From Streptomyces hilarionis (lineage in GTDB: Bacteria; Actinomycetota; Actinomycetes; Streptomycetales; Streptomycetaceae): DNA of 64,000 bases. Below, piece by piece: positions 7,981-15,506 of this stretch (positions are counted from its first letter, which is position 1; each line of letters starts with the position of its first letter). Location of the stretch: positions 1 through 64,000 of the forward strand of contig NZ_JAHHIT010000044.1 of NCBI RefSeq assembly GCF_024539675.1, written 5' to 3'. The notes beneath the pieces were generated by a model. The model ran no database searches and was not told the DNA's origin. It saw only the letters and a program-made list of their open reading frames with translations. Both the position numbers and the translations under genes were made by a program.

Positions 7981-8811
7981 TCAGGGTGCGTCGAACAGGG
8001 TGGGGAAGCGGGGGGCGAGCCAGGGTTTGCGGCCCCAGGCGAGGACGCCTCCGCGTGCCATGGCCTGCAACGGGCCCAGGCGTCCCAGCGCGAGGAGGAG
8101 GAAGGCGACCGGCTGGGTGAGGATGGTGCAGTCCGATCGCTCCGGCGGTTCGGGCAGCACCTCGACCGTGCCGTTGCCGAACGTGACACCGAAGGGTGCG
8201 CCGCCCCGGACGCGCAGGGTGTATCGAGCCGTCAGCGTGGAGGCGGAGGCCGCGGCGACGCGCGGCATCGCCGTCTTCAGGAACGGCAGGCACAGGGCGA
8301 CCCGCATCTCGTCGATCATGTGCGGCCGGCGCAGGGCGCGGGCGAGGTCGTAACCGTGGCCCAGCATGTGGGTCAGCAGGTACGAGGCGAGGATGCCGTG
8401 GTCCATGGGACCGAGCGGGGTCAGGAGCGTCCGGCCCGCGGTTCCGTCCGCCACGGCTCGGTCCACCGCGTCCAGGAACGCGTCGGCCTGCTCCACGATC
8501 ATCGCGGCCAGCGGCTCCGCCGTGCGCTCGGAGAACTCGACGAGACTCCGTGCGTTGGCCGCCGCGAGACTCTGCGGCGTGCCGTCTCCGTAGGAACGTT
8601 CCTGGCCGGACGCGACATCGGCCATCAGGGCGTTGGCCAGTGCCAGGTGGGCGGCCGTCTCGCCGACGGTCCACTCCAGCCCCGGTACAGGAGCGGTCAT
8701 GTCCGTCGCGCCGTCCAGGAGCGCGGCGATGGCACGGGAGGTCTCCCGTATCGACCGGCCGAGCCCTTCCGGCAGGGAGTCCCCGGTCCGCGCCTGTGTT
8801 TCCCGGCCCAC
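7981..8811 (-). CDS. Maleylpyruvate isomerase family (DinB-like) protein
   Basis: A 276-aa protein with an N-terminal four-helix mycothiol-dependent maleylpyruvate isomerase/DinB-type domain (TVGETAAHLALANALM; MDHGILASYLLTHMLGHGYD, carrying the metal-binding histidines) and a C-terminal SCP2-like or MDMPI_C-like domain (about 175-270). Family members use mycothiol as cofactor or are uncharacterised metalloenzymes. I prefer the GTG at 8811, which has GGGGAG about eleven bases upstream; an in-frame ATG 40 codons earlier (8931) gives an Arg/Cys-rich extension unlike the family. It faces away from the zinc-finger gene at 9003. The substrate is unknown. Confidence 0.7.
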   Translation of the reverse strand: MGRETQARTGDSLPEGLGRSIRETSRAIAALLDGATDMTAPVPGLEWTVGETAAHLALANALMADVASGQERSYGDGTPQSLAAANARSLVEFSERTAEPLAAMIVEQADAFLDAVDRAVADGTAGRTLLTPLGPMDHGILASYLLTHMLGHGYDLARALRRPHMIDEMRVALCLPFLKTAMPRVAAASASTLTARYTLRVRGGAPFGVTFGNGTVEVLPEPPERSDCTILTQPVAFLLLALGRLGPLQAMARGGVLAWGRKPWLAPRFPTLFDAP

Positions 8812-9002
8812 GCCGCTCGTGTCTCCCCGTGTCTGCGTGATCGCGAACTTGTAGCACGGTACGAAACCAGACCCGCCTGTCCGCGGCAAGGGGCGGGGAC
8901 GCCCGCATGTCCGCCCTGCGAGCGCTCGCATCCGACAGCCCGGTAGGGACCGAAGTATCGGCAGGGCAGCCGTGAGCGCAAGCCGACGAAGGAGGAGACC
9001 TC

Positions 9003-9320
9003 ATGGTCAAGTGGACCCTGCGCCCCGATGGCGGCCGGCCGGACGGGCGTGCATGCGCGCACATCGAGACCCCCGAACCGGAGCACGCGCCGCTGAGCGA
9101 CGTATGCAGGCAGTGCGTGGCTCTCGGTCACGACTGGGTCGCCCTGCGAGCGTGCCTCACCTGCGGACACGTGGGCTGTTGCGACAGCTCACGTCACGGT
9201 CATGCCACGGCGCACTTCGAGGCCAGCGGACATCCGCTGATGCGCTCCGTCGAGGACGGCGACGAGTGGGCCTGGTGCTTCGTGGACGAGGTGTACCTTC
9301 AGCCGCTCGATGACGGCTGA
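9003..9320 (+). CDS. UBP-type zinc finger domain protein
   Basis: A 105-aa protein that is essentially one ZnF-UBP domain: CAHI near residue 18, CRQCVALGHDW, CLTCGHVGCCDSS, then spaced histidines (RHGHATAHFEASGHP). In eukaryotes this fold binds the ubiquitin C-terminus; in actinobacteria it occurs as small stand-alone proteins of unknown role. AAGGAGGAG precedes the ATG. Zinc binding is a safe family inference; no partner is suggested by the neighbours. Confidence 0.85.
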   Translation: MVKWTLRPDGGRPDGRACAHIETPEPEHAPLSDVCRQCVALGHDWVALRACLTCGHVGCCDSSRHGHATAHFEASGHPLMRSVEDGDEWAWCFVDEVYLQPLDDG

Positions 9321-9339
9321 GCACTCACCGGCACGCACC

Positions 9340-9356
9340 CGCCCCGGCCTGGGGCG
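9340..9356. terminator. Hairpin between convergent genes
   Basis: CGCCCC-GGCCT-GGGGCG forms a 6-bp GC stem, with outer ACCC/GGGT pairing extending it. It sits between the convergent zinc-finger and DUF4142 genes and could stop transcription from both sides. Confidence 0.45.
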
Positions 9357-9396
9357 TTCGGGTGCGGCCGCAGCAGCTCGGGTCCCCGGCGCCGGT

Positions 9397-10149
9397 CTAG
9401 CCGCCGACGGCGGGGCCGTTCATGGCCGGTCCCAGGTCGGCGGGGGTGGAGGTGGCGTTCGGCGGCGGGGGCAGGACGACCAGCGGCTGGCCGGCGGGCG
9501 GGACCGGCGGGGTCATGTCGGTCTTGGGCAGCTTCGGCGGCGTGGTCTGGGTGAACAGCGTGGTGTCGAAGTCGACGAGGCCGGTCTTCTCCATGACCGT
9601 GATGTGGTCCAGGACGGTGTCGTTGGCCTGGTCGGCCAGAGCGCGCACCAGGGTGTTCTTCGTCGTCGAGCGCACCTTCGCCACCGTGTTGAAGATCGAG
9701 CCGTGCGTCATGCGCAGGATGTTGGCGAAGTCGACGTCGAACTGCTTGCCCTGGGCGGCCTGAAGGGTGGCCACGAAGCCCTGCTGCTGGGGACTGGCGA
9801 TGTTGGGCAGGACGACGTTCAGCATCGGCGCGATCTTCCGGCACGTCTCGTCCAGCGCGGCGTGCCCGTCGATCAGGTGCTGACTGGCTGTCAGGACCCC
9901 TTTGCTCTGGCCCTTTTGCAGCCCGATCTGCCCGACGGGGTGTTCCCACAGTCCGGCCGCGCGCACCGCCACGACGAAGGCCCGGTCGCTCTCGGTGAAC
10001 GGTCCCCACTGGGTGTTGGCGATGAGGCGGTCGCCCGAGGCGGAGACGGTGTTCAGGCCCAGCATCGACGGGTAGGCGAGGGCACTCACCGTCAGGGTCA
10101 ATGCGCCGCCCACCACGAGAGTGCCCAGCATGTTGCGTGAAAGCTGCAC
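9397..10149 (-). CDS. DUF4142 family exported protein
   Basis: A 250-aa DUF4142 protein (ferritin-like four-helix family, often called putative outer-membrane or stress protein in other phyla). An N-terminal hydrophobic segment (LGTLVVGGALTLTVSALAY) acts as signal anchor or signal peptide. The helical domain spans about 50-205 (SDRAFVVAVRAAGLWE, HAALDETCRKIAPML, QQGFVATLQAAQGKQFD), and the tail is Pro-rich (PPVPPAGQPLVVLPPPP). The start is a GTG at 10149 with GGAGG five bases upstream. The function of the family is not established. Confidence 0.8.
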   Translation of the reverse strand: MQLSRNMLGTLVVGGALTLTVSALAYPSMLGLNTVSASGDRLIANTQWGPFTESDRAFVVAVRAAGLWEHPVGQIGLQKGQSKGVLTASQHLIDGHAALDETCRKIAPMLNVVLPNIASPQQQGFVATLQAAQGKQFDVDFANILRMTHGSIFNTVAKVRSTTKNTLVRALADQANDTVLDHITVMEKTGLVDFDTTLFTQTTPPKLPKTDMTPPVPPAGQPLVVLPPPPNATSTPADLGPAMNGPAVGG

Positions 10150-10419
10150 TGTTCCTCCTGCGCGTTCAGGGAGTCTGTCGGGTCACTCGAGGTCCGGCCG
10201 GAGCGGACGAAGACAGATACGCGCTTGATGCCAATCGGGCTCAATTGGTTCCCGCATAAGCTCAAGAGAGAGCAAATTCTTCCCGCTGTGGTCTCCGCCG
10301 CACGGTTGGCATGGCTGGTGCTGGTGCCTCGGCGACTTCGGGTCGTGCCCTCCACGCGTCACCGCGGCAGTACCGGAGGCAGCGACGAGCACCGCCGGTC
10401 GGCGCGTCATGGACGGCTG

Positions 10420-11409
10420 TCACTGCTCCTGGGCTGCGCTTGCGGTGTGCGCGGGACGGTCGTGGTGGTGTGCGACGTTCCGTGGCCCCTCGCGTGAAGG
10501 GCGGGTCGGGGCGGGGGTGGTGAGGACGGCGAGGCAGGCGATGACGAGGGTGATGCCTGCCCAGCCTGTGGCGGGGAGCCGTTCGCCGACGACCAGGACG
10601 GCGAGGACGGCGGCGACGGCGGGTTCGAGCAGGGACAGGGCGGTGGCGGTGCTGGCCGCCACGTGGGCGAGTCCCCAGCCGAAGAGGACATAGCCCGCGA
10701 GCATCGGGACGAGCGCCATGTACGCGCCCACGGCGGCGTTCGTCCAGGAGGCGATGAGCGGCCCGCCCGTGAGAGCGAGAACGGGCAGCAGGAGGAGCCC
10801 GCCGATGCCGAAGACGGCGCCCATCGCCGCACGAGAGGGGATGCGGCGGCTGATGAGCCGGTGCGCGGCCCAGGAGTACAGGGCGTAGGCGGCCGCGGCG
10901 AGGAGTCCCAGGCCGATGCCGAGCAGTGTGCCGGTCGTGGAGGCGGCGTCGGTGGCGTGGGCGGCTTCGGCGACGCAGAGCAGGACCGTGCCGAGGAGAC
11001 CCAGAGTGGCCGCGAGCATCCAGCGGCGGGTGAGCCGACGGCCGTCTACGACGCGTTCGACGAGGGCGGAGGCGAGTGGGGCGGTGCCGATGGAGACGAC
11101 GGTGCCGACGGCGACTCCGGCCAGGTGCATGGAGCTGTAGAACGCCAGGGGGTAGACCGCCACCGAGACGGCGCCGAGCAGGACCGTGCCGCGTTGCCCG
11201 CGCAGGACGGCGGTGCGGCGGGCGATCTGCGGGGCGGCGATCAGAGCTTGGAGGAGCCCGCCCAGGCCCATGGCGCCGGCGCCGATGGCCAGGGGGCCCA
11301 CGTCCGGGGCCAAGGTGGCGGCCGTGCCGGTCGTACCCCACAGCAGGGAGGCGGCCAGCACGCACAGGGCGCCGACCCCCGCGGACCGGCCGTGGTCGAG
11401 GCTGGTCAC
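10420..11409 (-). CDS. DMT superfamily (EamA) exporter
   Basis: A 329-aa drug/metabolite transporter with about ten membrane helices arranged as two EamA repeats (first from ASLLWGTTGTAATLAP, second from GTLLGIGLGLLAAAAYALYS). The His-rich tail (NVAHHHDRPAH) is soluble. Its GTG start overlaps the TGA of the upstream TetR gene by four bases (GTGA), so translation is coupled. The family exports amino acids, nucleosides or small drugs. Control is very likely by the co-transcribed TetR protein. Confidence 0.88.
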   Translation of the reverse strand: MTSLDHGRSAGVGALCVLAASLLWGTTGTAATLAPDVGPLAIGAGAMGLGGLLQALIAAPQIARRTAVLRGQRGTVLLGAVSVAVYPLAFYSSMHLAGVAVGTVVSIGTAPLASALVERVVDGRRLTRRWMLAATLGLLGTVLLCVAEAAHATDAASTTGTLLGIGLGLLAAAAYALYSWAAHRLISRRIPSRAAMGAVFGIGGLLLLPVLALTGGPLIASWTNAAVGAYMALVPMLAGYVLFGWGLAHVAASTATALSLLEPAVAAVLAVLVVGERLPATGWAGITLVIACLAVLTTPAPTRPSREGPRNVAHHHDRPAHTASAAQEQ

Positions 11410-12002
11410 CGTCGGTCCAGCAGCGCCGCGGCCATCGAGCGGGCGTGCTGGAGGCGCTCGCCGTCGCCCTCCAGGCCGGCGCGGGCCATGGCGCCCTCCA
11501 GCAGGAAGGACAGGTGCTCGGCTGCCGCACGGGCCTCGCCGGGCCGGCCGGGCAGCAGCTGCTCGAGGTGGCCGGCGATCAGCTGCTCGACCTCTTCCTT
11601 GTGGGCGCGGACGACCGCCCGGCCCTCGTCACCGGCCGGGAGCTCGGCGGCGGCGTTCAACAGGCCGCACCCGCGAAAGCCGTGCTCGTAGGCGAACGCC
11701 GCATGGTCCGCGTAGGCGTCGAAGACCGCCAACACCCCTTCGCGGGGGCCGTCGGTCCGCGCCAGCCTCGCCCGGTACAGACCGAGCCACTCCTCGTGCC
11801 GGGCGTCCAGGTAGGCCCGGACCAGGTCGGCTTTGGAGGAGAAGTTGTTGTACAGGCTCATCTTCGCCACGCCGGCCTCGGCCGTGATCGTGTCGATTCC
11901 CGTGGCGGCCACCCCATCGGCGTAGAAGAGCCTGGCCGCCGCCTCCAGCAGCCGTTGCCGGGCCGGCCGACGACGCGCCGCGCTCACGCTGGTCCCGCTC
12001 AT
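11406..12002 (-). CDS. TetR family regulator, first gene of exporter operon
   Basis: A 198-aa TetR protein. The N-terminal HTH is clear (RQRLLEAAARLFYADGVAAT, then IDTITAEAGVAKMSLYNNFS); the C-terminal ligand domain fills the rest (HLEQLLPG, LLEGAMARAGLEGDGERL). GGAG lies four bases before the ATG at 12002. A clean dyad sits just upstream at 12019, so the protein probably represses its own operon with the EamA exporter. Confidence 0.92.
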   Translation of the reverse strand: MSGTSVSAARRRPARQRLLEAAARLFYADGVAATGIDTITAEAGVAKMSLYNNFSSKADLVRAYLDARHEEWLGLYRARLARTDGPREGVLAVFDAYADHAAFAYEHGFRGCGLLNAAAELPAGDEGRAVVRAHKEEVEQLIAGHLEQLLPGRPGEARAAAEHLSFLLEGAMARAGLEGDGERLQHARSMAAALLDRR

Positions 12003-12018
12003 CACACTCCACAGTAGG

Positions 12019-12034
12019 TAGGTAGGTCTACCTA
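12019..12034. promoter_or_regulatory. TetR operator candidate
   Basis: TAGGTAG-GT-CTACCTA is a perfect 7-bp dyad 17 bases upstream of the tetR-like start. A TAGG direct iteration runs into its left side. Sites of this size and position are typical for autoregulated TetR repressors. Confidence 0.7.
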
Positions 12035-12406
12035 TCATATGCATGCCGGAACTCGGCCACCGCGCCGAGGGCGGCGGGCAGGCGAGGCCGACAGCGAGCG
12101 CCGTCCCGCTGAAGCGCAGCGATGGGCCGCCGCGTACGGCCTGAACGACTCGCCTTCGCCCATCCCGAGGGCCCGGTCCCTCCGACGCACCCCGCCTGCG
12201 GCGGGGGCGAGGGGCGGATACCCTGGAAAGGCCTGATGTGCCGGCGTTCGCGCGACCTTGAGGCTCCACCGCTCCCGCTCCCGCTCGCCGCGCCCGGAGT
12301 CGATGCGGAACAGACCCACGTGCGCCGACCCTCGCGGGACCGCTCCGGGCCCCGGTCACCCGGTGGCGCGGGCGGCGGTGACACACCGTGGAGAGGCGAG
12401 CCGGTC

Positions 12407-13609
12407 ATGGACCTTGACAAGTACTCCGTGTTCTTCGCCACCGGATCGGTCCTCAACCGTGTGGACTTCGGGCCGGACGGAGAGCGGTGGCACCCGACGG
12501 TCTCCTGGCCGGACGTCTATCCGGAACTGGCCTTCGGTCACAGTGGCGCCTCGCTTCTGGCGGGCAAGCAGGTCTTTCAGGTGTCCGACGACGTCATCGC
12601 GGTGGGCGGACTGAACCGGCTGTTCGACCTCAGGCGCGGGCGCCGCGTTCCGACGCTCGGTCCGGGCCACACCGAGAAGATGATCCGCGAGTGGATGAGG
12701 GGAGCCGGCATGACCGTGGCGGCGGGGCCCACGGTGCTGACCTTCCAGCCCATCTTCGGAGGTCCCTTCATGACCGTCCACGTGCCCACCAGGACGGTGT
12801 CCCAGGCTCCTCACGTGTCGGTGATCCCGCAGAGCGACGAGCCGGCGGTGCTCCTTCCCGACCCGGTCCAGCCGGAGTCGGACCAGCGGACGCTGTATGT
12901 GTTCCCGTCGGCGCGCGACACGGACGATTTCGGCACGGTCAGAGTGCACCGGGAGCCCTTCACCAATGCGCTCGACTTCACCCGCGAACCGGCCGTCGAC
13001 CACTTCCGCGGCCTGGCCGACGTCGACGGCGTGGTCGACTGCGCCTGGCTGGTCTACGGGCGCTTCGACGTTCCGCCGCGTACCCGCTTCACGCGCGAAC
13101 TGCCGGACGAGTTCTTCCTGTTCATGGCGGAGATCGCCGGGGACCTGGGTCTGCGGCCCTGGGACCTCGCGGCCATCGGCGAGGTGGAGAGCGGACTGCG
13201 GCTCGACGCCTATCACCCCGCCGGACGCTACGGCTTCCTCGGGCTGAGCGGCGACGACCTGGAACATGGCGAGGACCCGCCTCACGCGCTGTTCGCCCTC
13301 TCGGCGCATGACCAGTTGAACGTGACGCGCAGCCATCTGAGTGACCGGGGTGTACGGGACACCGCCTCCGAGGCGCACACCTGGGCCGGGCTGCTCGTCT
13401 CCGACTTCGACGTCCGGGGCGCCTCCCCCGACACGGTCCTCGCCGGTGCCGAGGACGCCCCGGAGCTGCGGAACCACCTCGCGCCCTTCGCCTCGCCGGA
13501 CAGCGGCGTGGTGACCCTGGGCGATCTGGCCGTGGCGTTGCAGCGGGTCATGACGGGGGAGCGGTGGGAGGAGATCGGGCGAAGGCTGCGCGGCGAGCCT
13601 CTGCCGTAG
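12407..13609 (+). CDS. Hypothetical protein with lytic-transglycosylase-like patch
   Basis: A 400-aa protein without a recognised overall family, signal peptide or membrane helix. The first 200 residues look like beta-rich repeats (VLNRVDFGPDGERWHPTV, HVPTRTVSQAPHVSVIP). Around residues 245-290 there is a stretch very like the catalytic helix of SLT/lysozyme-fold enzymes: AIGEVESGLRLDAYHPAGRY then GFLGLSG, with Glu259/Glu261-Ser262-Gly263 where transglycosylases have their catalytic E-S. The ATG at 12407 has AGAGG upstream. It converges on the giant-protein operon, its stop only 92 bp from that of the 585-aa gene, so it may belong to the same system (inference). Confidence 0.7.
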   Translation: MDLDKYSVFFATGSVLNRVDFGPDGERWHPTVSWPDVYPELAFGHSGASLLAGKQVFQVSDDVIAVGGLNRLFDLRRGRRVPTLGPGHTEKMIREWMRGAGMTVAAGPTVLTFQPIFGGPFMTVHVPTRTVSQAPHVSVIPQSDEPAVLLPDPVQPESDQRTLYVFPSARDTDDFGTVRVHREPFTNALDFTREPAVDHFRGLADVDGVVDCAWLVYGRFDVPPRTRFTRELPDEFFLFMAEIAGDLGLRPWDLAAIGEVESGLRLDAYHPAGRYGFLGLSGDDLEHGEDPPHALFALSAHDQLNVTRSHLSDRGVRDTASEAHTWAGLLVSDFDVRGASPDTVLAGAEDAPELRNHLAPFASPDSGVVTLGDLAVALQRVMTGERWEEIGRRLRGEPLP

Positions 13610-13700
13610 CGGAGGCGTCGGCGGCGCCGTCTCCTGCGGTTGCTTCTTCTGTCTGCGGTGACCGTCCACTTGGTCGTTCGCGGTGCCCGGTCCACCCGGT

Positions 13701-15458
13701 TCAGCCTTCCTCCCGCTCCGGTTCGGCGAGCACGTCGTGGCGGAGTCCGCTCGACGCCTCCCCTGCTCCGGCCGACACGCTGCGCCCCACCCAGGTGCGG
13801 GTGGCGCCGTCATGGGCGCGGACCAGTTGTGGCGCTCGGGTCACCCGCACGCCGGTGCGCGGTACGTCCTCCTCGTACAGCCACAGCCGCTCGTCCGGCT
13901 CGGCGGACGCCACGGGCCGGTCGGCGAGCAGCCTGCCGAGCGGATCGGCGGGTCGCACGCTGCCGTCCACCAGCCGGGCCACGCCCGTCAGGCGGAGCCT
14001 GATCGACTCGCCGTCGGAGAGCTGCTCGGCGACGAGGGGGAACCAGTGGGTGGGCACGTCGGTCGACACCAGGTAGCGGGGCGCGGCCAGGGGCATTGCG
14101 GGTGCGGGTGCGGGTGCGGGTGCGGGTGCGGGTGCGGTGGCGGAGCGGTCGAACCATTCCTGGAGCCGGTCGACGGCGTGCGACGCGCTGTCGGGGACCA
14201 GATTCTCGACGGCCCAGGCGACGTTGGCCATCTCGTCGCGCAGGTAGGTCACTTGTTCGATGACCGGACCCTGTAGGGAGCCCGGCAGGGCGGGCGCCAG
14301 GAAGAAGCTGGAGTCCGCCTCGTCCGAGGCGCCGCCCTGGGAGAACAGGCGCCAGCTGTGGTCGACGGCGTTGCACGGTTTCAGTGCCTCCAGGCCGCCG
14401 AAGACGTCGGCGACGAGGAACTGCGAGACCTCCGTGACGGAGGCGACGGGCAGCCGCAGTGGGGCGACGCACCAGTCATTGCCGTACACGGTGGCGAACT
14501 GCACGAGCATGAGCCGGCCGAGGTCGAGGACGGAGGCGTCGGTCTCGCCGAAGTCGACGACGGCGTCCTCCATCTCCCAGAAGCGGTTGGCGGGCATCCC
14601 GGCGAAGGAGGCGGGGGTGGGGATCGCCAGTGTCTGGACCTCGGAGGTCTCGCCGGGGCCGGGATCGCCGGTGAGTGCTTCCGCCGTGTCGTCGAACTCC
14701 GGCCAGTCGAGCCGGCCGCTGCGGTACGCCGCGGCTCGCAGCAGGGGAGAGGGCGCGGTCGGCGCCGCCAGGTCGAAGCCGTGGTCGAGGTGGTGGATGT
14801 TCCAGGGGGCGGGCTGGTGCGGCCCGGCGACGTCGGGGTCCTGGGCCGCCCCGAGGCCCACGGCGTCGGCTCGGGGGGCCCACCATTCGAGCCAGGGCGC
14901 GGCCAGTTCGAGCACCGCGGCGCGATCCTGTGCGGGAACTCCCGCGGCGTCGAGACGGGCGCCGGGATCGGGGTCGGACAGCAGTGCGGCGAGGCGCAGC
15001 GGGTCGGGCAGCAGGCGGCGCAGGACAGCGGTCAGGCCGCGTGGGGCCGGCAGTCCCGCGTCGTCCCAGGGGCAGGCCGCCGCCACGGCGTCCGCGGCCG
15101 CGCTCCTGCCCGCGGCGTCGAGCGGCGCACGCAGGCGTCTGCCGCCTTCCAGGCGCAGCGCCGCCAAGCGGACGTCGTCGACCGGTTCGGCCTCGACGAG
15201 GGCCTCCAGATGGGTCGTCGTGGGGTCGAAGGGGCGCCAGACGCCGGGCTGGTCGCCGGGGTGGGAGCGCCAGGCCGTCACATGGTGCGCGGTCCCCTCG
15301 ACGCTGCAGATGTACGGCGAGCCCGTGTCGTCGCCGCGGAACTCGCCGAACTGCCACTGGCGGGCGAGGTACCACAGGGCGTCGAAGGCGCGGGCGGTGA
15401 GACCTTCCTCGATGTCGTGGCTGCGCGGCAGCGACTCGATGCGGGAGCCGAATCCCAT
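13701..15458 (-). CDS. Conserved protein of giant-protein operon, 585 aa
   Basis: The last gene of the four-gene operon. It opens with a strongly patterned block, LTARAFDALWYLARQWQFGE then FRGDDTGSPY (residues 20-49). I recall this Arg-Gln-Trp-Gln-x-Gly-Glu-Phe signature from large uncharacterised bacterial proteins but know of no function. The middle is helical and acidic; residues about 442-453 are a pure Ala-Pro linker; the C-terminal part (YLVSTDVPTHWFPLVAEQL) looks like a small beta domain. There is no signal peptide or membrane helix. AAAGGG precedes the ATG at 15458. It lies 36 bp after the 1464-aa gene, behind a hairpin, so it may be made at a different level. Confidence 0.75.
   Translation of the reverse strand: MGFGSRIESLPRSHDIEEGLTARAFDALWYLARQWQFGEFRGDDTGSPYICSVEGTAHHVTAWRSHPGDQPGVWRPFDPTTTHLEALVEAEPVDDVRLAALRLEGGRRLRAPLDAAGRSAAADAVAAACPWDDAGLPAPRGLTAVLRRLLPDPLRLAALLSDPDPGARLDAAGVPAQDRAAVLELAAPWLEWWAPRADAVGLGAAQDPDVAGPHQPAPWNIHHLDHGFDLAAPTAPSPLLRAAAYRSGRLDWPEFDDTAEALTGDPGPGETSEVQTLAIPTPASFAGMPANRFWEMEDAVVDFGETDASVLDLGRLMLVQFATVYGNDWCVAPLRLPVASVTEVSQFLVADVFGGLEALKPCNAVDHSWRLFSQGGASDEADSSFFLAPALPGSLQGPVIEQVTYLRDEMANVAWAVENLVPDSASHAVDRLQEWFDRSATAPAPAPAPAPAPAMPLAAPRYLVSTDVPTHWFPLVAEQLSDGESIRLRLTGVARLVDGSVRPADPLGRLLADRPVASAEPDERLWLYEEDVPRTGVRVTRAPQLVRAHDGATRTWVGRSVSAGAGEASSGLRHDVLAEPEREEG
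14098..14133. repeat. GCGGGT hexanucleotide repeat (Ala-Pro linker)
   Basis: Six perfect tandem copies of a 6-bp unit inside the 585-aa gene encode an (Ala-Pro)n hinge. Such in-frame hexamers can change length by slippage without breaking the frame, altering the spacing between the two domains. Confidence 0.85.
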
Positions 15459-15488
15459 GGTGGCGGCCCTTTCGTCGTCGTGCGGTCC

Positions 15489-15506
15489 GTGCCGTCACCA
15501 CGGCAC
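15489..15506. promoter_or_regulatory. Hairpin over the stop codon of the 1464-aa gene
   Basis: GTGCCGT-CACC-ACGGCAC is a perfect 7-bp stem with a 4-base loop that contains the TGA of the 1464-aa gene. It lies just before the ribosome site of the 585-aa gene and could attenuate or insulate expression of that last gene. Confidence 0.5.

Noticed and set aside
13611..13634. Possible terminator hairpin between the 400-aa and 585-aa genes
   Set aside because: Pairing is broken and alternative folds are as good; not strong enough to call.
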